Source: Firmicutes bacterium ADurb.Bin193 | Lineage (GTDB): Bacteria; Bacillota; Clostridia; Monoglobales; Firm-18 | DNA length: 64,000 bases | Reading direction: 5' to 3' | Assembly: GCA_002070105.1 (NCBI GenBank) | Contig: MWCQ01000004.1 | Location: 88,770-152,769, forward strand | In this document: in pieces, positions 40,001 through 47,436 of the stretch | Position numbering within the stretch: position 1 is the first letter of the stretch | Layout of the letters: each line of letters begins with the position of its first letter | Made by a program: the position numbers and the translations under genes | Notes under the pieces: generated by a model | Seen by the model: the letters and a program-made list of their open reading frames with translations, nothing else | Databases searched by the model: none | What the model was told of the DNA's origin: nothing

Positions 40001-42046
40001 ATGAGATCGCTATTCTTTGATTTGTTTAGCTTGTGCAAGGTTTTACTGGCATTTTCATTTTTATACATTGTCATTCCGTCCGCACTGATTCGTTTCGACA
40101 AGGATACCGACAGCTGGACGGATAAAATCTTTATACCTCTTATCCATTCCAACCTTATAATTATTGCTCTGGTACATTTTCTCACGCTTTTTAAGGCGTA
40201 TGAAACAATTTCGCTTACTCTTGCACTGATTTTTGTCGTCTTTCTCGTATTGCGCCTTAGGGCTTCGTCCGCGCATATGGAGCCTATTGAAAAGGAATTT
40301 GTAATAGCAAGGGTTTTGGATGCTTCCGAGAAAGGTTCTAAATATTATTTAAACAAATTGTTAGGTATTATCCTTTCGGCTTTTCGGTCTTTGACGAAAA
40401 AATTCAAATATTTTCTGCTGTATATTATCGCCGTGCCGTTTGACGGGGTTTTACTGCTGATTCCCGCAGGGTTCGGTGTGTATGACCGCTTTGTACATTC
40501 CATAAAATACTGCTATTACGGATATTTTGACCCGTATGTCCATTTGGCATGGGTTAAATTTTTAGGCGCTAACGAGATATACAAGGACGGCATTTATCCC
40601 TATGGCTATGAAGCGATTATATCGGCTATGAACAAGCTGTTTTATGTCGACCCTTCGTCAATTATACGCTTTATCGGACCGATTGCAAGCTGTATGATTG
40701 TGTTTTCGATTTATTTTATACTTAAAAAGTATGTCAAAAACAGCTTTATTACATTCGTCTGCGTTGCGGTTTACATAATAAGCACCGAGCTTCCCAACAA
40801 CATTATTCGCCAGCGCGCCGCTCTTCCTCAGGAGTATGCAAGCATGTTCCTTTTGCCCGGCGTTTATTATCTTGACCTTTACTTTCGCACGGATAAAAGA
40901 AAATACCTTCTGATAGCCGCAGAAATACTTGCGCTTTCGATTCTCATTCACCTTTACGCCGCAGTATTTATTGCGATTGCCTATGCGTTTGTATCACTGA
41001 TACATATTCGCCGACTTTTAAACGGTAAGACTTTTACAGCCGTCGCCCTTCATATGTTCGGGGCGGGGTTTGTGGGTTTTTTACCCATACTGGTTGCGCT
41101 GATGTGCGGAATGAAATTTCACACAGCCTCGATTGAGTTTATAAAGAAAAATGTCACCCCTGCCCAAACGGCTTGGTGGTGGGGGCAGATGTTCCAGTAT
41201 AACGAAGAAAACTCCGCACTTTTGCTTCTTATTATATGTATTGTGGCAACCCTCGTTTTATGTGTATTCCTGTATGCCCTAAGCGATAAGCGAAGTGTTA
41301 GGGACGATATGAAAATTTATGCCGCGGTGGCGATATTCGGCGGGTTTTTATATACGCAGTATCGTGCGCCCCAGCTTGGCGTTTTATATCTTATCGAATA
41401 TCTCCGCGCGGGAAGCTTCTGTGCGCTGGTAAGCGTTGTGGTCTACGGATTTTTCATGTCAACTGTAGACCGCATACCGATTAATAAAATTGTCCGGCGC
41501 GCAATCGTTTCTGTTATCGGGATATATATAATTCTTCTCCTTTTTAATGTCGAGAATTTCAAAATAGAGCGCGGATATCAGGCGGAATATGACCAGGCGG
41601 CAATGAGCTATTACAAAATTAAAGAGGAGTTCCCCGCCCTTAACTGGACCATTGTTTCACCGGTCGAGCAATACTCGTACAGCATGGGCTACGGATGGCA
41701 CTACAATCTATGGGAGTTTGTCGCCAAGGCCATCGAATATCCGAGCGACGAGTTTGTTTTTACCACCGATTATGTGTTTATTTTAGTGGAAAAAATTCCG
41801 CTGAACGCCCGAAAGCCCGTCACGATTGAGGATGCGCAAAAACCCTTCCCCGCTATAACGGGCGGTCTCGACGAGTATTACACAAATCTGCAAAAACGAA
41901 GGGTAATAGAGGCGAAGGCATACTTCTGGCTTGAAAACTACATGGCGGAAAAGGGTGACTTTACCGTTTATTATGAGGACGAACAGTTTAAGATTTATAT
42001 GTTAAAGCAGGACGGTATGAACCCGATAAATCTTGTCGCAAGATAG
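40001..42046 (+). CDS. Multi-spanning membrane protein, GT-C glycosyltransferase-like
   Basis: A 681-residue protein with about 12-13 hydrophobic segments and a soluble C-terminal part (about 525-681). An acidic DPYVHL motif follows the early helices (D177), like the Asp-containing first loop of GT-C enzymes that use lipid-linked sugars. No exact family is recognised. It probably shares the CotH-like gene's transcript. Transfer of a sugar or polymer to the cell surface is an inference only. Confidence 0.55.
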   Translation: MRSLFFDLFSLCKVLLAFSFLYIVIPSALIRFDKDTDSWTDKIFIPLIHSNLIIIALVHFLTLFKAYETISLTLALIFVVFLVLRLRASSAHMEPIEKEFVIARVLDASEKGSKYYLNKLLGIILSAFRSLTKKFKYFLLYIIAVPFDGVLLLIPAGFGVYDRFVHSIKYCYYGYFDPYVHLAWVKFLGANEIYKDGIYPYGYEAIISAMNKLFYVDPSSIIRFIGPIASCMIVFSIYFILKKYVKNSFITFVCVAVYIISTELPNNIIRQRAALPQEYASMFLLPGVYYLDLYFRTDKRKYLLIAAEILALSILIHLYAAVFIAIAYAFVSLIHIRRLLNGKTFTAVALHMFGAGFVGFLPILVALMCGMKFHTASIEFIKKNVTPAQTAWWWGQMFQYNEENSALLLLIICIVATLVLCVFLYALSDKRSVRDDMKIYAAVAIFGGFLYTQYRAPQLGVLYLIEYLRAGSFCALVSVVVYGFFMSTVDRIPINKIVRRAIVSVIGIYIILLLFNVENFKIERGYQAEYDQAAMSYYKIKEEFPALNWTIVSPVEQYSYSMGYGWHYNLWEFVAKAIEYPSDEFVFTTDYVFILVEKIPLNARKPVTIEDAQKPFPAITGGLDEYYTNLQKRRVIEAKAYFWLENYMAEKGDFTVYYEDEQFKIYMLKQDGMNPINLVAR

Positions 42047-42126
42047 CAGATAGTTAAATTGGATTTTATGGATTTGACCCAATAGTTGATATAGAGCCCA
42101 AAAAAGCCAACAGCAACACAGGGGCA
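42047..42126. other. Short spacer before the REP-like island
   Basis: No gene seen. Confidence 0.4.
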
Positions 42127-42230
42127 GAACACAGGGGGACGGTTTCTTTGTGTTTTCTTCAATCACCCCAAGGAAATTCTACCATTTTTATGCTAATTTG
42201 TCAACACAAAAGAACCGTCCCCCTGTGTTC
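42127..42230. repeat. Inverted pair of REP-like units
   Basis: A unit GAACACAGGGGGACGG + TTTCTTTGTGTTTTC (42127-42158) and its near-reverse-complement ending CCGTCCCCCTGTGTTC (42203-42230) frame 44 bases, as in a REPIN. Just right of it (to 42297) an open frame ends ...KEIDELEKICYVK, a likely 3' stub of a gene cut by the repeat. Confidence 0.8.
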
Positions 42231-42418
42231 TTCATTATGCAAAAAATAAATTTCAGAAAGAAATTGACGAATTAGAAAAAATATGCTATGTGAAATAACT
42301 ATCCACACTCATTTTAACGCCTTTTCAGCCAACAATATTCAAATGAAAGATTTCTGGACGGGAAATAATTTTAAGGTCAAAAATGTTGTTGGTGGTGCAG
42401 AGACAAAAAATACAATAA

Positions 42419-42442
42419 AAGAGCGGTTTTAACGCCGCTCTT
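42419..42442 (-). terminator. Terminator of the zinc-ribbon gene
   Basis: Stem AAGAGCGG / CCGCTCTT, T-rich on the minus-strand side, just after the original stop codon. Confidence 0.75.
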
Positions 42443-42449
42443 ATAAGAA

Positions 42450-42683
42450 TTAAAACTTATGTTTACAATTAATACATTCATATTTACTCATGACCTTATT
42501 AGCAGCAAATACTCCTCACATTGCAACCGATACCGCTTTTGATGCTCCACTAATCGGTTTAGTATTTTTACTACCGCATTTAGGACATTTGACAGATGTG
42601 TCAATTGGTTCACCACAATTAGGGCAAGCCGCCGCATTACTTGAAACATCCCTTTTGCATCCAGGGCATTTAATTAATGCCAT
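42450..42683 (-). pseudogene. Double zinc-ribbon protein with in-frame TGA
   Basis: ATG at 42683 follows GGAGGGTGA. The frame gives MALIKCPGCKRDVSS, CPNC and CPKCG knuckles, then a TGA at 42516-42518, after 55 codons. Reading through gives GVFAANKVMSKYECINCKHKF and a natural TAA at 42450. The fourth CxxC knuckle is therefore lost, leaving one and a half ribbons. The TGA fits a Trp codon (TGG) changed by one base. A recent nonsense mutation is the simplest reading; the product is likely non-functional or partial. Confidence 0.85.
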
Positions 42684-42726
42684 AATATAATCACCCTCCA
42701 CAAAATTTATTATTTTTCCTTTATTA

Positions 42727-42812
42727 GACAAATTATATCACTAATACCAATGTTTGTAAAGTTTTATTTGACAAATTATATCACTAATACCAATGTTTGT
42801 AAAGTTTTATTT
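42727..42812. repeat. 43-bp perfect tandem duplication
   Basis: Two copies in direct tandem (42727-42769 and 42770-42812) starting GACAAATTATATCACTAATA. They end at the -35 box of the promoter at 42811. Confidence 0.9.
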
Positions 42813-42839
42813 GACAAAACTGTATTTAGTTGGTATAAT
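42811..42839 (+). promoter_or_regulatory. Perfect-consensus promoter for a disrupted gene
   Basis: TTGACA (42811-42816), 17 bases, TATAAT (42834-42839). Confidence 0.85.
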
Positions 42840-42861
42840 GATTAAAATTAAGGTGATTACT

Positions 42862-43029
42862 ATGAAAAAGAAAATTCTTTTAATGTTATTTAGGTGTCAG
42901 GGGGACGGGGGTTTGACAACCAATCAAAACTGTCAAGGTGACGGTTCTTTTGGAGAACACAGGGGGACGGTTCTTTTTGAGAACACAGGGGGACGGTTCT
43001 TTTGTGTTCTTTGTGTTCTGTCAATGTAA
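42862..43029 (+). pseudogene. Signal-peptide gene stub interrupted by REP-like repeats
   Basis: After AAGGTGATT, ATG 42862 begins MKKKILLMLF, a typical start of an export signal. From about 42893 the frame enters the REP-like repeats, and all later codons (to 43029) are repeat-derived. The original gene seems to have lost everything after ten codons. Promoter and ribosome site are intact, so a short repeat-encoded peptide may still be made. Confidence 0.65.
42895..43020. repeat. Cluster of three or four REP-like units
   Basis: Units begin at 42895 (TGTCAGGGGGACGGGGG + TTTGACAACCAAT), about 42925, 42955 and 42981 (GAACACAGGGGGACGG + TTCTTTTGTGTTC, ends 43009). The 42895 version recurs exactly at 44524. 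Confidence 0.85.
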
Positions 43030-43232
43030 TACTCTTTACCTTCTTCGAATCGCTTTGCAGCTTCTTCGTTTATCGTGCCGAAATGAAATGAACCGCACGG
43101 AGTATACTTGAAAAACTCCTCATTTTCTTTTGAGCCACAGTAAACAGGCTCCATTGATATGCTTGCTGTTCCATCGGAAGAAACACTTTTGCTTGTACAT
43201 TTAAACTTACACCTTACCACATTTTCCACCAC
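42933..43232 (-). CDS. Small phage-type hypothetical protein with a repeat-derived tail
   Basis: Starts at GTG 43232 or 43229 after AGGGG. The first roughly 70 residues (VRCKFKCTSKSVSS... NEEFFKYTPCGSFHFGTINEEAAKRFEEGKEYYID) look like a small conserved phage protein. From RTQRTQKN onward the frame is REP sequence read backwards, so the natural last few residues have been replaced. Function unknown. Confidence 0.65.
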   Translation of the reverse strand: MVENVVRCKFKCTSKSVSSDGTASISMEPVYCGSKENEEFFKYTPCGSFHFGTINEEAAKRFEEGKEYYIDRTQRTQKNRPPVFSKRTVPLCSPKEPSP

Positions 43233-43304
43233 CCCTATTTTAAGATATAATAAAACCGCCCGTTAAGGCGGCAGTGACCTGATATTCATTTGTGTTCAAC
43301 TCCC

Positions 43305-43493
43305 TTACTGCGTACGCCTGCATCTTCCGCGATGCCATGCGGCGCATTCACTGCCCTTACACGGAGAAGGCGCTTGCCTTTCAAGCAACTTATGCTCGTG
43401 GAAGGTGTTATGTCCGCTATCGTCATACTCATAGCGGTTTTGATTAACCTGCTCTATGTGTATATTGTACGGGCAATATTTTTTGTCCTTCAT
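43305..43493 (-). CDS. Small cysteine-containing phage-type protein
   Basis: A 62-residue protein, start ATG 43493 after AGGAGGGCTT. The sequence CPYNIHIEQVNQNRYEYD..NTFHEHKL and later CKGSECAAW-GRC resembles small hypothetical proteins of clostridial prophages, with a Cys/His pattern that could bind metal. I recognise the type but not a function. The longer frame on the plus strand here is a shadow. Confidence 0.65.
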   Translation of the reverse strand: MKDKKYCPYNIHIEQVNQNRYEYDDSGHNTFHEHKLLERQAPSPCKGSECAAWHRGRCRRTQ

Positions 43494-43553
43494 AAGCCCT
43501 CCTTAAAAATCGGCATGAAAAAACCACCTTGCCGTTATAGCGTAAGGTGGTTT

Positions 43554-43757
43554 TTAGTTTATTAAATCCATAGCTTCCTGCTCTGTTATCTCCTCGTACA
43601 TATTGTAAAGGTCGTTATCGTCATATGGTGCGAAATATTGCATCATTATCCCGCTATCTACCCAACCTTTACCTTTGCAAAATTTCTGCTGACTGCTCCC
43701 CTCTGCTCTTACTATCGTGTTTTTATGTTTAGGGTCTAACAATTTAAAATAAGTCAT
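43554..43757 (-). CDS. Small protein coupled to the RelA/SpoT-like phage protein (possible immunity protein)
   Basis: A 67-residue acidic protein (MTYFKLLDPKHKNTIVRAEG... EEITEQEAMDLIN). Its ATG overlaps the stop of the upstream gene (ATGA at 43754-43757), so the two are translated together. Small acidic proteins placed directly after a toxin-like domain are often the matching immunity protein. This is inference from position; no family is recognised. Confidence 0.6.
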   Translation of the reverse strand: MTYFKLLDPKHKNTIVRAEGSSQQKFCKGKGWVDSGIMMQYFAPYDDNDLYNMYEEITEQEAMDLIN

Positions 43758-44508
43758 TTCTTGTCTTTCACCTTCTCGATATTATTAGGTTTTTCCAAAC
43801 CTTTTGATAATTCAAACATTTCTTTTTGCAGTCGGGTATATTCCGGATGCTCGTCATCTTTAATAAGCCTTTGCTTTTCATACAGCTTGTGTAGCGCCCC
43901 ATTTTTAAGGGCGAAGCTCTCGGGCGTATGATACTGCATTTCAAACTTTTGTCCATTGGGAGCAGTTATAATTGTGTTTATGCCGTTATACGGGTCATAA
44001 TCCCTTAACCAGGAATTTTTTACCCCTATTGTATTATATCCCATTTTGTCAAACTCGTCAATGCTTTTAATGGTTTTTCCCGTCAAAGTTTCAGGTGGCG
44101 AAATATAGGTATAGCGCAGTATATCTTTAATTTCATATTCGTTGCCGTCAGGGCGGTAATTACTCTTAATTTTGCGCAAATATGATTCTTTGCTTTTTAT
44201 TCTGAATTCCAACCCCGCAGGTTCTGTCCCAACTTTTTCGGCTACATCTACAACAGTTTTTGTAATTGCGGGTTCATTTTTTAAAGCTTTTTCATAGTAT
44301 CCCATGCCTTTGTGTTGGGCTTCGAGAATGCCCCACGCTTCCCCGCCCGTTTTCTTCAACTGCCTAAATGCCCTAAAGCTCCTCGGTGCATCATCGCCCA
44401 GTCTTGCCTTATACCGCTCATACTGGTATAAATCCTGCCGCATTTGCCTGTTCTGCGCCTGCTGTTTGTTATAAAGGTCAATCTGCTTTTGGTCTCGGGT
44501 GTCCTCGG
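43754..44508 (-). pseudogene. 5'-truncated phage head-morphogenesis (MuF-like) protein with RelA/SpoT-like C-terminal domain
   Basis: An intact ATG frame covers 43754-44443 (229 residues), but the reading frame stays open to 44508, where a REP-like unit begins, and the extra part (TRDQKQIDLYNKQQAQNRQ) reads like the middle of a phage minor head protein. The C-terminal 150 residues resemble the RelA/SpoT nucleotidyltransferase fold: FRIKSKESYLRKI, DILRYTYI, GYNTIGVKNSW, and INTIITAPNGQKFEMQYHTPESF. Such domains at the end of MuF proteins are thought to be phage-borne toxins. The N-terminal head region is missing. Confidence 0.65.
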
Positions 44509-44553
44509 TGTGTCAGGGGGACGGTGTCAGGGGGACGGGGGTTTGACAACCAA
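44509..44553. repeat. REP-like units at the broken end of the phage head gene
   Basis: Two TGTCAGGGGGACGG cores in tandem, then the same GGGTTTGACAACCAAT tail as at 42895-42924. Confidence 0.85.
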
Positions 44554-44594
44554 TATTAAAAAAATATAAGCAACAATCAATGAATACTCGTTTT

Positions 44595-44620
44595 AAAAAG
44601 GCAGCTTCGGCTGCCTTTTT
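44595..44620. terminator. Strong hairpin with UUCG tetraloop
   Basis: Eleven-base perfect stem AAAAAGGCAGC / GCTGCCTTTTT around TTCG, flanked by T and A runs. Confidence 0.85.
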
Positions 44621-44625
44621 TGTGT

Positions 44626-44674
44626 GAGAACACAGGGGGACGGAGAACACAAAAGGACCGTCCCTTTGTGTTCC
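44626..44674. repeat. REP-like unit pair next to the integrase remnant
   Basis: GAACACAGGGGGACGG is followed by an inverted, slightly diverged copy ending GGACCGTCCCTTTGTGTTC. Confidence 0.85.
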
Positions 44675-44683
44675 AATTTCTGA

Positions 44684-45058
44684 CCACAGAAAAAGCAAGC
44701 GGAACGCCGCCTAAAACTGGGCGATAAGTGGATAGATGAAGATTGGGTTTTCGCTCAGTGGAACGGCAAGCTGCTTAATCTGACAACCCTATCGGCGTGG
44801 TGGTATGATTTTACGACGGCGCTTAACACAGAAGGCGTAACATTTCACGTACTTAGGCATACCGCCGCTACATACCTTATAACATCCGGCGTTGACATCG
44901 TAACCACTGCCGGAATTCTTGGACATGCCAAGCCGTCAACCACAATGAACATATACGGACACCTGATAGAAAATACGAAAAACACCGCTTTAGAGGAGCT
45001 GGAAAAAACGATAACAGCCAAGAAAAAAGAGACGAAAAATACAAAGCTTGTGCAATAG
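44684..45058 (+). pseudogene. Tyrosine integrase, C-terminal remnant
   Basis: A frame of about 124 codons with no start codon, opening ten bases after a REP-like unit. It encodes the end of a tyrosine recombinase: FHVLRHTAATYLITSG (HxxR box), GILGHAKPSTTMNIYGHL (second His and the nucleophile Tyr), then a basic tail. The N-terminal half, including the first catalytic Arg, is missing. It points toward the tRNA-like repeat at 45138, as expected of a prophage integrase beside its attachment site. Confidence 0.85.
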
Positions 45059-45103
45059 AGTGTGCAATGAGCAAAAACACCCCCTGAATTTTATAAAAAG
45101 CAA

Positions 45104-45134
45104 AAACGCTGTAACCCGCATGGTTACAGCGTTT
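45104..45134 (-). terminator. Terminator beside the left tRNA-like repeat
   Basis: Thirteen-base perfect stem AAACGCTGTAACC / GGTTACAGCGTTT; on the minus strand it follows the tRNA 3' fragment and runs into TTTTTGC. Confidence 0.8.
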
Positions 45135-45137
45135 ATT

Positions 45138-45170
45138 CATGGTGACCCATCGGCGATTCGAACGCCGGAC
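45138..45170 (-). repeat. Left copy of tRNA-Lys-like 3' end (attachment-site core)
   Basis: A 33-base segment that on the minus strand reads GTCCGGCG, TTCGAAT, CGCCG, ATGGGTCACCA, i.e. a tRNA T arm, acceptor 3' strand and CCA. It is exactly repeated at 45339-45371. The rest of the tRNA is absent. Confidence 0.85.
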
Positions 45171-45310
45171 GGCACGGCAAAAAGCCGCCGTCCTGCGCAG
45201 GCTAAAGCCTGCGAATAAAATGGGGGTCACTCCGCATTCGCTCCGTTCACTCCCCCATACCCCTTCTTCAAGGTGCCCGACCTTCGAAACACAAATAAAC
45301 TTCAAAAAAA

Positions 45311-45330
45311 ACACACCCAAAAGGGTGTGT
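45311..45330 (-). terminator. Terminator beside the right tRNA-like repeat
   Basis: ACACACCC / GGGTGTGT with an AAAA loop; on the minus strand followed by eight T. Confidence 0.85.
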
Positions 45331-45338
45331 ATCTTTTT

Positions 45339-45388
45339 CATGGTGACCCATCGGCGATTCGAACGCCGGACACCTTGATTAAAAGTTA
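45339..45388 (-). repeat. Right copy of tRNA-Lys-like 3' end
   Basis: Contains the same 33-base core (45339-45371) and extends farther, to an anticodon-loop-like ACTTTTAATC (UUU, Lys). The 5' half of the tRNA is missing and the partial anticodon stem has a mismatch, so it is a fragment rather than a gene. It lies 63 bases from the end of the intact integrase gene. Confidence 0.8.
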
Positions 45389-45451
45389 AGGCTAAAACAT
45401 GTCAACAGTGCGGTTTATGCGTGTTTTCTGACTACATTATGACTACACAAA

Positions 45452-46540
45452 CTATATAAACTCGTTTAATTTTTCCCCAGCGGCGATAATGTGACTGTTG
45501 TCTAAGTGGGTATAAATTTGAGCTGTTACAGATATGTTTGAGTGACCCATAATTTTTTGAGCCGTCTTTAAATCTATCCCTGCATCGTAAAGCGTGGTGC
45601 AGTATGTGTGCCTTAAAACGTGAGGGGTAACAGAAAATATCATATTGTCTCGTTTTTCCTTTTCGGTTAGCTTTTGCCCTTCTTCCAATTCTATCGGCTT
45701 TTGAAGTCCTTCTACAACAATATCCCACATTCGTCTAAAGGCAATTTTGGTAACCGTTTTCCCTTTTACGTTCCCTACCACTCGTTCTGTGTTATGATTT
45801 TGACTTAATAGCAACACTTTGACACTTTCGGGCAATGGCACAATCCTATGCCCTGCTTTCGTTTTTGGCAACTTTATTTTAGACGAATTCCCGATAAACT
45901 CCAGTGACTTATTTACAGATATGGTGTTGTTTTCAAAATTTATATCTTTCCACTCCAACGCCAATATTTCACCTCGCCGTAAACCACAATACAAAGCAAG
46001 GCACACAAACACTTCCGCTCTTGTATCTTTGACCGCTGCTAATAATTGGTCTATTTGTGTTTTCGTAAGCGGAGTTTTTTCTTCCGTTGGTTTCCCAGTG
46101 TTCTTAATTCCATCGGCTGGATTAGTAGTTATAAGTCCGTTAGCGATGGCTGTTTCAAACATCTGCTTTAGAGTAATTAATATAGAGTGTTGCAAAGAGG
46201 CAGACGTATCCTCCTTGGAATTAATCAAGGCTTGCACGTGTATCGGACGAACTTCTCTAAGCGGCGTTTCCTTAAAATGCGGTATAATATGAACGTTTAT
46301 AGCGTTTCTGTATCCGTTTTCTGTGGAGGTTGATACCTTCCCTTCCTTCGTAGTTTTAAACCACATCTGCGCCCATTCACGTACTGTGGTGGTATCTCCC
46401 ACAACTAACCCCATTCGCTGCTCAAACTTTATCTGGTCTATCTTTTCTTCCACTTCCTCGGGTGAATAGCCGTATATGGGTTTCCTTTTGCCATTGACTG
46501 TAAACCATTTCATAAACCGCCCATCTTTCCTTCGTTTCAT
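45452..46540 (-). CDS. int: Tyrosine-family site-specific integrase
   Basis: A 362-residue recombinase that would integrate or excise the element. It shows an N-terminal arm-binding AP2-like region (RRKDGRFMKWF), a core-binding domain (about 50-150) and a catalytic domain with R188 (YCGLRRGE), H307 and R310 (TPHVLRH), H333 (MGHSNIS) and Y343 (QIYTHLD). All key residues are present, so it looks active. It is transcribed toward the tRNA-like repeats and follows immA by about a dozen bases. Confidence 0.95.
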   Translation of the reverse strand: MKRRKDGRFMKWFTVNGKRKPIYGYSPEEVEEKIDQIKFEQRMGLVVGDTTTVREWAQMWFKTTKEGKVSTSTENGYRNAINVHIIPHFKETPLREVRPIHVQALINSKEDTSASLQHSILITLKQMFETAIANGLITTNPADGIKNTGKPTEEKTPLTKTQIDQLLAAVKDTRAEVFVCLALYCGLRRGEILALEWKDINFENNTISVNKSLEFIGNSSKIKLPKTKAGHRIVPLPESVKVLLLSQNHNTERVVGNVKGKTVTKIAFRRMWDIVVEGLQKPIELEEGQKLTEKEKRDNMIFSVTPHVLRHTYCTTLYDAGIDLKTAQKIMGHSNISVTAQIYTHLDNSHIIAAGEKLNEFI

Positions 46541-46552
46541 ATACCCCCCCTC

Positions 46553-46969
46553 CTACTCCATCGGTCTAACGTTATTATAAAACTCTAAAGCCTTGCACAT
46601 AAAATCGCAGGGAACATTAAAATATTCTGCTAACTCCCATGTTTCTTTCAACCCTATAGCGTTAGCCTTTTTAACTTCCTCTAACGGCACTAACTTTTTA
46701 TACGCCCATCTATTTGCCCTGTATTCATGGCGGCTTTTTATATCGTAAGGGCTGTATATGTTATAAAATGCACCTTGTACACAATGCCCTATTTCGTGAG
46801 CAAGCCTTTCTTTTTCGCAAGCTGAACAGTCAATTTCTTTTGGGTCTATTCCTATATAACATTTACCATCTTCCATTGCGGATAAAGACTTTGTTTTCGG
46901 CAAGCGCACATCAGCAATCGTTATATCTTCTTCAGAAGCCAATTCATAGAGTTCCGTTAATGTGGTCAC
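46553..46969 (-). CDS. ImmA/IrrE-family metallopeptidase
   Basis: A 138-residue zinc protease with HEIGH at 58-62, preceded by a GIDPKEIDCSACEKERLA stretch. In ICEBs1 and related elements the ImmA protease destroys the ImmR repressor to induce the element. Here it sits between an XRE repressor and the integrase, the same three-part logic. Confidence 0.9.
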   Translation of the reverse strand: MTTLTELYELASEEDITIADVRLPKTKSLSAMEDGKCYIGIDPKEIDCSACEKERLAHEIGHCVQGAFYNIYSPYDIKSRHEYRANRWAYKKLVPLEEVKKANAIGLKETWELAEYFNVPCDFMCKALEFYNNVRPME

Positions 46970-46995
46970 AATAATTCACTCCTCAGAAACAGACC

Positions 46996-47358
46996 TTATT
47001 TTTTATCTTCTCTTTTAGACTTAACAAATCTTGCGAAAGCCTTTATTTCCTCTAACTCCTCTTCGGTATATTCTCTCGGGTCACCGTATGAAGCTATCAA
47101 GACATCCGAAAAGTCATCATTGTCGGTGGTTTCAACATTGCGCTTTTCTGTTCTGCCCAAAAGGTAATCGATTGACACATTTAAATGGTTTGCTATTTTG
47201 GCGATGTTCTCAACCGAAGGCACGGCACCTTTCTTTTCTATGTCATATATAAAACTCTTGTTAAGCCCACACGCTATAAGCATCTGGTTAATGGTTGTGC
47301 CTTTATCCTTTGCGGTCTTTTTGGTTATTTCTACAAATTTGATAATATTTACTTCCAT
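46996..47358 (-). CDS. XRE-family repressor (ImmR-like)
   Basis: A 120-residue protein: helix-turn-helix at about 5-62 (TTINQMLIACGLNKSFIYDIEKKGAVPSVENIAKIANHLNVSIDYLLG) and a short acidic C-terminal part. It probably keeps the element silent by binding the palindrome at 47380-47395, 22 bases before its start. Its likely cleaving partner is the ImmA-like protease encoded next. Confidence 0.9.
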   Translation of the reverse strand: MEVNIIKFVEITKKTAKDKGTTINQMLIACGLNKSFIYDIEKKGAVPSVENIAKIANHLNVSIDYLLGRTEKRNVETTDNDDFSDVLIASYGDPREYTEEELEEIKAFARFVKSKREDKK

Positions 47359-47373
47359 TCTGGTAGTCCTCTC

Positions 47374-47402
47374 TTGACATTCGGATATATCCGAATTATA
47401 AT
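47374..47402 (+). promoter_or_regulatory. Promoter with embedded 16-bp operator palindrome
   Basis: TTGACA (47374-47379), 17-base spacer, TATAAT (47397-47402). The spacer holds the perfect palindrome TTCGGATATATCCGAA (47380-47395), so a bound repressor would block the polymerase. It faces away from the repressor gene. Confidence 0.9.
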
Positions 47403-47436
47403 ATAACTAACAAATAAATTTAAAGTGAGGTGAAGT

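Noticed and set aside
42516..42518. Selenocysteine or recoded stop at the zinc-ribbon TGA
   Set aside because: No stem-loop of bacterial SECIS type is evident right after the TGA, and the position suits Trp rather than Cys. A nonsense mutation is simpler.
43290..43565. A 91-residue plus-strand frame
   Set aside because: It overlaps the better-supported minus-strand phage-type gene at 43305-43493, which has a strong ribosome site and a recognisable protein type.
44513..44698. A 61-residue minus-strand frame and similar short frames in the REP-like clusters
   Set aside because: They are made mostly of the repeat itself (for example RPPVFSKRTVPLCS and DGPFVFSVPLCS), not of a conserved protein.
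45139..45378. Open frames beginning MVTHRRFERRT on the plus strand and matching frames on the minus strand
   Set aside because: The peptide is only the tRNA-like 3' end read as protein, a well-known annotation artefact. No ribosome site supports it.
45339..45412. A complete tRNA-Lys gene at the right repeat
   Set aside because: Only the anticodon-to-CCA half is present; the D arm and 5' acceptor strand are absent and one anticodon-stem pair is broken.
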